From positions 44,623 to 108,622 of the forward strand of contig NZ_VWOX01000021.1 in assembly GCF_008629675.1 (NCBI RefSeq): 64,000 nucleotides of DNA. The letters are read 5' to 3'. Shown here in pieces: positions 45,957-53,720 of this stretch. The translations under genes were made by a program, and so were the position numbers. Below the pieces are notes generated by a model, which saw only the letters and a program-made list of their open reading frames with translations, was not told the DNA's origin and did no database searches. The stretch's first letter is position 1; each line of letters opens with the position of its first letter. The stretch comes from Roseiconus nitratireducens (lineage in GTDB: Bacteria; Planctomycetota; Planctomycetia; Pirellulales; Pirellulaceae).

Positions 45957-46114
45957 TGCAACTCCGCACACTCCGGACCGTATTTCCGAGACCCACGTGA
46001 GCGACAGTCTGAAGACTTTCGCTCGTTGCAGGCAGATGTCGGTGACACAAATGACATGCGATCGATCGTTCCTTTCCACTTCCAGTCACTCGTTCCGTTT
46101 GGAGCCCCCGCACC

Positions 46115-48637
46115 ATGTATCGAATCCTCCGCAGTATTCTCTTCTCGGCGGTCCTCGCAACGACCGTGGCTTGGTCGTCGGTCGAAACCAAGTTGCAAGC
46201 CCAGCAAGTCACCGGCGACCCCGGTTCGCCCAGCGCCACGACGACCATCGACGGCAAACAGTTGCCTCCGCCGGATCCGGCGTTTGGCGGAGTCATCAAA
46301 CAGAGTGCGTTGGACTCCAAAACCTGGTGGCCGCCCCGAGTGGTCCCGCCAAAGCAGGCCCCCAACGTTTTGTTGATCATCACCGATGACGCCGGATTCG
46401 GAGTGCCAAGCACATTCGGCGGCGTGATTCCCACGCCGGCGATGGATCGCGTCGCAAAGATGGGTCTCCGCTACAACAACATTCACTCAACCGCTCTTTG
46501 CTCGCCCACGCGCGCGGCGCTGATCACCGGACGCAATCACCATTCGGCGGGATTTGGTGTGATCTCGGAACAGGCGACCGGGTTTCCCGGCTACGACAGC
46601 ATCATCAGAAAAGACAAGGCAACCATCGGCAGGATTCTGCTGGACAACGGCTACGCAACGGCCTGGTTCGGCAAAGACCATAACACGCCAGCTTTCGCGG
46701 CCAGCCAGGTGGGGCCGTTCGATCAATGGCCGATCGGAATGGGGTTCGAGTATTTCTACGGGTTCGTTGGTGGCGACGCCAATCAGTGGGAACCCAATCT
46801 GTTTCGCAACACCACCCAGATTTATCCGTTCGAAGGTAAGCCGGACTGGAATCTGGTGACCGGCATGGCGGATGATGCGATCGAGTATTTGCATCGCATC
46901 GATCAGATCGATCCTGCCAAACCGTTCTTCATCAAGTACGCCCCCGGCGCGACGCATGCTCCCCATCATCCGACGCAGCAGTGGGTCGAAAAGATTCGCC
47001 AGATGCACCTGTTCGATGACGGCTGGAACAAGCTGCGGGAAACCATCTTTGAAAACCAGAAACGCTTAGGGGTGATTCCGGCTGACACCCAGCTGGAACC
47101 GTGGCCGTCCGAAGTGATCAAGGACTGGGACAGCTGTACTCCCGAAGAGAAGAAGCTTTTTATCCGGCAGGTCGAGATCTTCGCCGCCTACGCCGCCTAC
47201 AGCGACCACGAGATTGGTCGCGTGATTCAAGCGGTGGAGGACATTGGAAAGCTGGATGACACACTGATCTTCTATATCAACGGCGACAACGGTACCAGCG
47301 CCGAAGGCGGTCCCCTTGGCACTCCGAACGAAGTCGCTTTCTTCAACGGGATCAACATGATGCCGGTCGAAGAGCAGATGAAGTGGTACGACGTTTGGGG
47401 GACCGAGCAGACCTACAATCACATGTCGGCCGGATGGTCGTGGGCATTCGACACCCCGTTCACATGGTTCAAACAGAACGCATCGAAACTGGGTGGGATT
47501 CGCCAATCCATGTGCGTCGCCTGGCCCAACGGGATCAAGGACCAAGGCGGCCTGCGTGAGCAGTTCTGCCACATCATCGACATCGTGCCGACCATCCTGG
47601 AGGTGGCCGACATTCCCGCACCCGAATACGTCGACGGGATCAAACAGTCACCGATCGAAGGGACCAGTCTGGCCTACACGTTCGACGCCAAGAATGCGGA
47701 TGCGCCTTCGGAGCACCAGACCCAATACTTCGAAATGTTTGGGCAGTGGGCTCTTTACCACCAAGGCTGGCTATTGAGCACCAAAGTCAACCGGGCACCC
47801 TGGGTTGCCTACGGGGCCGCCAACCCAGATCCGCTGAACAATCAAGTCTTGGAACTGTACGACTTGACGAAAGACTTCAGTCAATCGCAGGATCTGGCAG
47901 AACAGTATCCGGAAAAGGTCCAACAACTCAAAAAACTGTTCATCGCCGAAGCCGAGAAATACCAGGTCTTTCCGATGGACGCTTCGGTGGCGGCTCGCAT
48001 CATCGCACCGCGGCCGAATATCACGGCCGGCCGAACCGAGTTCGTCTACACGATGCCGATGACCGGATTGCCGCAAGGCGATTCGCCGCTGCTACTGAAT
48101 ACGTCCTACAAGATTTCCGCCGAGATCGAAATACCCGACGCCGGCGCCGAAGGCATGATGCTGACTTCCGGAGGCCGGTTTGGCGGATACGGTTTCTACC
48201 TGTTGGAGAGCAAGCCGGTGTTCGTTTGGAACTTGCTGGATCTGAAACGGGTCAAGTGGGCGGCCTCCCAGCCACTCTCTCCCGGAAAACACCGTGTCGA
48301 GTTTGACTTCAAGTACGACGGTCTTGGAGTGGGGACGCTGGCCTACAACAGCATGAGTGGTCTGGGCCGTGGCGGCACGGGAACTTTATTGGTCGACGGC
48401 AAAGTGGTTCAAACCCAGAAGCTGGACAAGACGTTGCCCGTGATACTGCAATGGGATGAAAGCTTCGACATCGGCTCGGACACGTTGACGGGAGTCAACG
48501 ACGCGGACTACAAGCCACCATTCGTCTTCACCGGAAAGTTGAACAAGCTGGCCATTTCGGTCGATCGCCCAGAGCTCTCACCGGCGGACATCGCGAAGCT
48601 TCAGGCCGCTCAACGGAATAATGCCTCAAGCGAGTGA
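46115..48637 (+). CDS. Secreted arylsulfatase, large form with C-terminal sandwich domain
   Basis: An 840-residue sulfatase. Signal peptide ends near KLQAQ. The metal-binding start is NVLLIITDDAGFGVPSTFGG and the formylglycine site is CSPTRAALITGRNHHS. FYINGDNGTSAEGG supplies further metal ligands. After the catalytic domain (to about 630) a beta-sandwich of about 190 residues follows (TSYKISAEIEIPDAGAEGMM, LAYNSMSGLGRGGTGTLLVD), common to this long arylsulfatase group. Substrate unknown. No ribosome binding site is evident. Confidence 0.94.
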   Translation: MYRILRSILFSAVLATTVAWSSVETKLQAQQVTGDPGSPSATTTIDGKQLPPPDPAFGGVIKQSALDSKTWWPPRVVPPKQAPNVLLIITDDAGFGVPSTFGGVIPTPAMDRVAKMGLRYNNIHSTALCSPTRAALITGRNHHSAGFGVISEQATGFPGYDSIIRKDKATIGRILLDNGYATAWFGKDHNTPAFAASQVGPFDQWPIGMGFEYFYGFVGGDANQWEPNLFRNTTQIYPFEGKPDWNLVTGMADDAIEYLHRIDQIDPAKPFFIKYAPGATHAPHHPTQQWVEKIRQMHLFDDGWNKLRETIFENQKRLGVIPADTQLEPWPSEVIKDWDSCTPEEKKLFIRQVEIFAAYAAYSDHEIGRVIQAVEDIGKLDDTLIFYINGDNGTSAEGGPLGTPNEVAFFNGINMMPVEEQMKWYDVWGTEQTYNHMSAGWSWAFDTPFTWFKQNASKLGGIRQSMCVAWPNGIKDQGGLREQFCHIIDIVPTILEVADIPAPEYVDGIKQSPIEGTSLAYTFDAKNADAPSEHQTQYFEMFGQWALYHQGWLLSTKVNRAPWVAYGAANPDPLNNQVLELYDLTKDFSQSQDLAEQYPEKVQQLKKLFIAEAEKYQVFPMDASVAARIIAPRPNITAGRTEFVYTMPMTGLPQGDSPLLLNTSYKISAEIEIPDAGAEGMMLTSGGRFGGYGFYLLESKPVFVWNLLDLKRVKWAASQPLSPGKHRVEFDFKYDGLGVGTLAYNSMSGLGRGGTGTLLVDGKVVQTQKLDKTLPVILQWDESFDIGSDTLTGVNDADYKPPFVFTGKLNKLAISVDRPELSPADIAKLQAAQRNNASSE

Positions 48638-48690
48638 GGCCGGCGCCAAAGCAAAAGCCCGCAAAAGGACAGGAACGAACGCCAGATCTG

Positions 48691-48740
48691 GTTCCAAGGC
48701 TCCTGCCTTGGAACCGGCTGTCTTGCCGGCTCGGCCGAGT
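48691..48740 (+). repeat. Paired-hairpin repeat, family B
   Basis: A perfect 10-bp hairpin (arms GTTCCAAGGC and GCCTTGGAAC, loop TCCT, 48691-48714) is followed after about ten bases by a shorter GCCG/CGGC hairpin. The same order is seen in the 1-570 array and at 58083-58225. Compared with the array, the stem pair C-G near its centre is replaced by A-T on both arms. Confidence 0.8.
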
Positions 48741-48781
48741 GATTCAGTACCACATCGTGCCAGAGCGAGATTAAACAGGAA

Positions 48782-49408
48782 TCACTGATCCTCGCTTTCC
48801 GACGGCTCACCCCGAGCCTTCAGCCTGATCAGAACTTCGTTGCGTCGCAGGGCGGCCGGCTTGAAGGGCGGGTCGTAGCCTGCCGTTTCCGCGGTTGCTT
48901 CGCCCTCCAATCCGCGCGACTGCATCCACTCGCGGAGCTTCGTCTCTTGCTCCTCGGCGAGCTTGGAATCGAGCTGGCCGGAGAAGCGAATCACGGCAAA
49001 GCGGCCACCCTTTCGCGTGCGGATCTCTACGTTCGTCCCGGACGGATCGGGCGCGCCCGATTCCGCCACGTCTTTTGGCATCACGAAGCCCATGGAAGCC
49101 GCGGATGGATCACCGGCCGGTTCCATGAACACGGGGGTCGTCATCTCGATCTTCTGATTCGCCTGATTCTCGCCACTGATGTAGCCGAACAAACGCATGA
49201 AACTGCCGTCACGTCCCTCGGCGTCCGGCTTGGCGTTCGTCGCGGCGAGCGTCAGGTCCGGGTATTCACGGATCTCAAAGCTGCCATCCGCTTCGATCAC
49301 TTCGTATTCGGCTGTCTCGTAGCCCGTCCGCTCCGCCAGCGTCCAGGCGGTCAAGCCGACCAGAATCATTCCCACGGAGGCGACCAGGCAGATCGTTCGC
49401 ATGTTCAT
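48782..49408 (-). CDS. SOUL family haem-binding-like protein
   Basis: A 208-residue SOUL/HEBP family protein. An N-terminal hydrophobic segment (TICLVASVGMILVGLTAWTL) suggests a signal peptide or anchor. Family motifs are YEVIEADGSFEIREYPDLTL, IEMTTPVFMEP and MGFVMPKDV, and the C-terminal GYDPPFKPAALRRNEVLIRL. Eukaryotic members bind haem or tetrapyrroles; the role in bacteria is unproven. It stands alone between the sulfatase and an unnamed membrane protein gene. Confidence 0.92.
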   Translation of the reverse strand: MNMRTICLVASVGMILVGLTAWTLAERTGYETAEYEVIEADGSFEIREYPDLTLAATNAKPDAEGRDGSFMRLFGYISGENQANQKIEMTTPVFMEPAGDPSAASMGFVMPKDVAESGAPDPSGTNVEIRTRKGGRFAVIRFSGQLDSKLAEEQETKLREWMQSRGLEGEATAETAGYDPPFKPAALRRNEVLIRLKARGEPSESEDQ

Positions 49409-49565
49409 CGGTCCGGGATCCTTGTACGAGAAAAACCGCTACGCTCAAGTCTGTCGAATGGTAGCGCCTCGGCTAGCTTGCCGTTGCGGGGGCAAAAAAA
49501 ATCGACGAAATCAATGATTCTGCCGTCATCCACGTCGGTCGGGCACGCCAGCATAGGCGTGATGG

Positions 49566-50423
49566 ATGTGCAGCGAAAACCAAGCAAGTCTCACCACCAT
49601 GGAACTCGACAAAAGTGATCTCGCCGAACTGGCGTCGCTCGGAAAACACCGCGCGGGCCCGCGTGCGCTGGCGACGGTGCTGGGAAGCGTCTTGGGAGGC
49701 TTGGCGCCGTTCCTTTTGGCAATCGTTTTCAGCCGCAGGTCTTTCGGCGAGCAGATCGAATTTTATGGATCGACGTGGTTTGAGGGGCTGATCGGGTTGC
49801 TTGGCGAGTTTGTCGTGCCGGTTCTCGTGAGCGGTCTGGCGGGCGCGGCCGTTGGGTATTGCCTGGGGTGTGCTTGCTCGTCAGATATCGCGTTCGGACG
49901 GAGGGTCGTCGCCGGAGGTGTGGCCGCGGGATTCGTCGTGGCCATTCTGATTGCGGTCGTCGTCTATTGGTCGGAACTCTTTCGTTCCATCTCACCGGCG
50001 GACACCGATTCAGCCGAAGTGCTTGATGATGTGCTGTGGTTGGTCATCGGTCCGGGGTTTCACGGTGCCTGGATTGGGGCGGTCATCTGTGGAGCGGTCT
50101 GGGCAACATTTTCCCGTCGAAAGGTCGGGCCTCTCCGAGGCGCGATCGGCTCGGCCATCGTCGCGGGACTTCTTTCGACGATGGTCATGTTGTTGATCGA
50201 ACAACTCACGTCACCTCCGGGCAACTACCAGGGCGGTGCGGGGTTTGGTCCGCAAGTGGGACATTTCCTGACCTTCTTCTTGGCTCACCTGTTTGTCGTG
50301 CTGCCACTGACCATGATCGTCGGCGCCATCCTGGGCTGGCGCTGGCACCGCCCGCTGCCCAGATCCGTGACTGACATCGGCAGACTGGACGACCAGCCGA
50401 TCGCCAAAGCCGCGGAAGAATGA
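49566..50423 (+). CDS. Polytopic membrane protein of unknown function
   Basis: A 285-residue membrane protein with six to seven hydrophobic segments (ALATVLGSVLGGLAPFLLAI, FVVPVLVSGLAGAAVGYCLG, GGVAAGFVVAILIAVVVYW, WIGAVICGAVWATF, SAIVAGLLSTMVMLLIEQL, FLAHLFVVLPLTMIVGAILG). An ATG at 49599 (MELDKSDLAEL) is an equally plausible start. Many Gly-rich small-residue motifs, no catalytic signature. Function unknown. Confidence 0.7.
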   Translation: MCSENQASLTTMELDKSDLAELASLGKHRAGPRALATVLGSVLGGLAPFLLAIVFSRRSFGEQIEFYGSTWFEGLIGLLGEFVVPVLVSGLAGAAVGYCLGCACSSDIAFGRRVVAGGVAAGFVVAILIAVVVYWSELFRSISPADTDSAEVLDDVLWLVIGPGFHGAWIGAVICGAVWATFSRRKVGPLRGAIGSAIVAGLLSTMVMLLIEQLTSPPGNYQGGAGFGPQVGHFLTFFLAHLFVVLPLTMIVGAILGWRWHRPLPRSVTDIGRLDDQPIAKAAEE

Positions 50424-50566
50424 TCCCTGTCGGTCGCCGCCGGCGGCCTGGTCAAACACCATCGAAGGAAGCCGGTTCGGCGCGGCGCTCACTCACCTCA
50501 AGCCGCTGGACCGATTCGAGCTGCGACCCTTTCGAACGCAGCAGTCGTCCGAAGCCGTGAATCGGC

Positions 50567-52534
50567 TCAGAAGTTCCATTGATGGATGATCAGATTGTCA
50601 TCGTTTATCAGGACGACTTCGAGAAGTTCGATGACGCCGTTGCCCCGCGACGGATCGATTCGGATGGAATGAACTTCGGTTGTCGGGGAAAAATCGATTC
50701 GATAGTCATGCACCTGGCCGTCATGCATGACTTCAAAGGGTTGGCTTCTGGAAGCGGAAAAGGGTTGACGTCCATCCCGCCAAAAGAACTGACCTCGCCC
50801 GGAAGAGTTGGACTTCATGCGGAGTCGCAGCTTCAGCTTGCTGGCGGGGATAGGTTGATCCAATGGGTAACTTAAATATGGGTCCCCGCCGGTGCTCGCA
50901 ACTCGCAACACGCCCTTGGGGTGGGAAAGTTTGCAGGTGCCACCGGGTTGCCATCCCGCGACCGGTTGGCCTGCTGGCCTGCGTTTTCGTGGTTCGGGTT
51001 TCTTTGTGCCGCCTTTCAATTCGGCCTTGCCTTCCCGCGTGATGTCGTAGCGGGTCGGTTCAAAGCTTGGGTTCGGACGGGGACGGACGGCGCTCGTGTC
51101 CAACAGATGTTGTTCGATCAAAGCGTCCAGATGCCGGACGCGTTCTGGGAACTTCTCCGCCAGGTTGTCCTGCTCACCGAGGTCCTCGCGAAGATTGAAC
51201 AGCTTGTAGCGATGAGATTCGTTTTTGCCACCGTGAAAGATCCGAATCAATTTCCAGTCGCCCTGGTGAACGCTGGCCGATGGGGGCAGCCAATCCGGGA
51301 TGGCCGGCGAATGAGGGAAATACGTGAAGATGGCTTCACGATCGAGTTTGCCTCCCTTCAGTGCCGGGACCAGGCTGATGCCGTCAAATTGTTGGCCGGG
51401 CTGCGGATCAATGTTCAATAAATCCAACAGTGTCGGATAATAGTCGCTGCTTTGAATGGTCTGGTCACTCGTCGAACCAGCCTCGATCACTCCGGGTTGG
51501 ACAACGATCGCGGGGCCGCGGATGCCACCTTCGTACATCGTCGCTTTGCCTCCGCGAAGTGGGGCGTTGCTGGTAGGGGTCGTTCCGTCGACTTCGTTGT
51601 ACATGTTGCCACCGTTGTCCGATGCGAACACGATGATGGTGTTATCGGCGATCCCCAATCGGTCCAGTGCGTCAAGCAAAGTTCCCACCGCATCATCCAT
51701 GCTTTCGATCATTGCCGCGTAGGTGGGGCTCCGTTGCGGGCCGTCCGGGTCGACGGCGTGGCGATACTTTTCGATCAGTGTTTGTTTGGCGTCAAACGGA
51801 GCATGGACGCTGAACATCCAGTAGTTCAAGAAGAACGGCCGGTCGGCGTTTTGATCCATGAACGCTTCGGCTTCCTTTGCCATGCGATCTTCGATGTGTT
51901 GATCCGGGGTATCCGGGTCGGGATCAAAGTCGTCGTAATTCCAAGGCGCCACGTAGCCGCCCGCCGGACCCGGACCGGCGAAATGGGGGACGTCGACATC
52001 GAAGCCGTGTTGCAGCGGCGAGTAAGGCTCCGGTCCCAGGTGCCATTTCCCGAAATGCCCGGTGGCGTAGCCGTTGTCGCGAAACATTTCGGCCAACGTG
52101 TAGTAGTCCGTCTTCAACCGTGTGACCGATTCGACAACCGTTGCCATCTGGTGAGGTGGGCCGGACGATTTCGCCGCCGGTTCCAGGACCACTTTGGGCA
52201 GATGGCAGGTCGGCGAGGTGATGCCGTGTCGAGCCGGACTGGTGCCGGTCAGGATACTCGCGCGCGTCGGAGAACAGAGGGGGCTGGATGAATACGCGCG
52301 GGAGAAAGTCATCCCCCGCTTTGCAAGCCGCTGGATGTTGGGGGTGCGATAGAACTTGGTCGTGCCGAACAGCGTTGTGTCGCTCCAGCCAAGGTCATCC
52401 GCCAGGATCATCACGACATTGGGTTTCGCGTCGGCTACCGTTGCCGGATGAGCCTGCCCCGCGATCCCGAGGGCCACGAGAGCGATGATGGTTGATGCGG
52501 TTGAAGCAGCTGGGATGGATGGAAGTCGAAGCAT
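50567..52534 (-). CDS. Secreted sulfatase with C-terminal extension
   Basis: A 655-residue sulfatase. Start at 52534 (MLRLPSIPAAST) gives a signal peptide ending near ATVADA; an ATG at 52573 is also in frame. Metal-binding NVVMILADDLGWSDTTLFG, formylglycine site CSPTRASILTGTSPARHG, GKWHLG and FASDNGGNMYNE are all present. After about residue 480 a basic linker (KKPEPRKRRPAGQPVAG) joins a beta-sandwich-like domain of about 110 residues (LKLRLRMKSNSSGRGQFFWR). This layout occurs in planctomycete sulfatases acting on large glycans; substrate unknown. Confidence 0.93.
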   Translation of the reverse strand: MLRLPSIPAASTASTIIALVALGIAGQAHPATVADAKPNVVMILADDLGWSDTTLFGTTKFYRTPNIQRLAKRGMTFSRAYSSSPLCSPTRASILTGTSPARHGITSPTCHLPKVVLEPAAKSSGPPHQMATVVESVTRLKTDYYTLAEMFRDNGYATGHFGKWHLGPEPYSPLQHGFDVDVPHFAGPGPAGGYVAPWNYDDFDPDPDTPDQHIEDRMAKEAEAFMDQNADRPFFLNYWMFSVHAPFDAKQTLIEKYRHAVDPDGPQRSPTYAAMIESMDDAVGTLLDALDRLGIADNTIIVFASDNGGNMYNEVDGTTPTSNAPLRGGKATMYEGGIRGPAIVVQPGVIEAGSTSDQTIQSSDYYPTLLDLLNIDPQPGQQFDGISLVPALKGGKLDREAIFTYFPHSPAIPDWLPPSASVHQGDWKLIRIFHGGKNESHRYKLFNLREDLGEQDNLAEKFPERVRHLDALIEQHLLDTSAVRPRPNPSFEPTRYDITREGKAELKGGTKKPEPRKRRPAGQPVAGWQPGGTCKLSHPKGVLRVASTGGDPYLSYPLDQPIPASKLKLRLRMKSNSSGRGQFFWRDGRQPFSASRSQPFEVMHDGQVHDYRIDFSPTTEVHSIRIDPSRGNGVIELLEVVLINDDNLIIHQWNF

Positions 52535-52639
52535 CGGGAAGCGCGTTTGGAAGAGGTCGGATTCAAAGTCCATGTGTCAAGATTGTGGTCGCTCGACGAT
52601 ACAGAATTGCAGGATCGATCGGGTTGGTTGCTTGAGGCA

Positions 52640-53146
52640 TCAATCCAATAGAAAGGTGACGAATGCCGAATCGCCGGCGGTGCGACGGCCCGCAATCAGG
52701 ATGCCAGACATCGCATCGCCATCGCCAATCCGGTAGATCTGCAGTGCTTCGATGGTTGGAGCGTCGAATGCCTGCTTCAAGGCTGCTTTGGCTTTCTGTG
52801 GGTCGTCATGACCGTCCAACATGGTCGACGCACTGCGGCGTGCCGGGGGATCTTCCAGTGCCGACAGTTCGTCAATGATGGAACCAGGGGCATCGGGGCG
52901 CGCGAAGACCAACTGCCAGGTTTGCAGCCAACGCTCGGGTCCAAATCTCTCCCAGGTGTTGCCGCAGAAAAATTGGTACCAGTGCCGGGCTCTTTGTTCG
53001 AGTGAATCTTGGCCCGATTCAGCGGACGAAAGTGACTCGGAAAACACCGCGGTGCCGAACGCCGCTTGGTTGGGTCCACCAAATGCTTGTTCCAATTCCT
53101 GGACCCATTCGGGACGCTCGCCGGCAGATGATTGATTCGCGTTCAT
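52640..53146 (-). CDS. Hypothetical cytosolic protein
   Basis: A 168-residue protein starting MNANQSSAGERPEWVQELEQ at 53146. No signal or membrane segment. Aromatic-rich central part (RHWYQFFCGNTWERFGPERW) and a C-terminal beta-rich region (IEALQIYRIGDGDAMSGILI) ending TAGDSAFVTFLLD. I do not recognise the family. It lies 105 bases upstream of the sulfatase start on the same strand and could share its transcript. Confidence 0.65.
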   Translation of the reverse strand: MNANQSSAGERPEWVQELEQAFGGPNQAAFGTAVFSESLSSAESGQDSLEQRARHWYQFFCGNTWERFGPERWLQTWQLVFARPDAPGSIIDELSALEDPPARRSASTMLDGHDDPQKAKAALKQAFDAPTIEALQIYRIGDGDAMSGILIAGRRTAGDSAFVTFLLD

Positions 53147-53720
53147 AGGGCTATGGTATCGACATAAGTGCAAACAACTCGGAAACAACCTTCACCCTCC
53201 CGCAACAAGTGGAAGGGTGAATTAAGTAGCTCGACAGCACCACTTCCAATCAAAAAGCAACGTGATTTGCAGTGCGATGAGCGGCAAGGCGCTAGCCGCC
53301 GGTTGAGGCGAGAAAATCCGCGCCTAGCGCCACGCGGCTCAAACAAAGTGGCGCTGTCCAGCTAACGACCCTTGTCGCTACCCATGTTCATCGCGAGTGT
53401 TCGCGCGGTTGCTCAGCCGGGATTCGTCAACGGTGGAAGCATGATAGCGTTTTGAGCGACAGGCCCGTCGCTTTCTCCATCCCCCTGGTTTGCCGCTGAG
53501 ACCGGATTCTGAGCCGTTGCAAGGGGCGGGTCGAAAAGTGTTGGATTCGGCTCAGCGAAATCGGCACATCTTGCTATGATGGTTGGGTCCAGACGGTGAT
53601 CGACGCGACATTGCATCCCTCCCCCCCACGCGTTCGCGATCGTTTAGCTTCATCGTGAGCTGGCCGTTTGGATCCCGCCCGCATGCAGATTGACCTACAC
53701 CAATTGGTCTCGCCCGCCCA
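53147..53720. other. Intergenic region with a family A repeat
   Basis: A 574-base gap between divergent genes. Apart from the repeat at 53258-53366 nothing is recognised. A TTGCTATGAT-like string at 53571-53580 might be part of a -10 region for the DUF1592 gene, but no matching -35 was identified. Confidence 0.4.
53258..53366 (-). repeat. Dispersed hairpin repeat, family A copy 4
   Basis: On the minus strand it reads TTAGCTGGACAGCGCCACTT, then GAGCCGCGTGGCGCTAGGCG, TTTTCTCGCCTCAACCGGCG, GCTAGCGCCTTGCCGCTCAT and GCACTGCAAATCACG. The left-end sequence matches the terminal inverted repeat of the 45821 copy, but the right end lacks it. One stem base is changed (CTAGGCGC for CTAGCCGC), a non-compensated difference. 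Confidence 0.85.
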
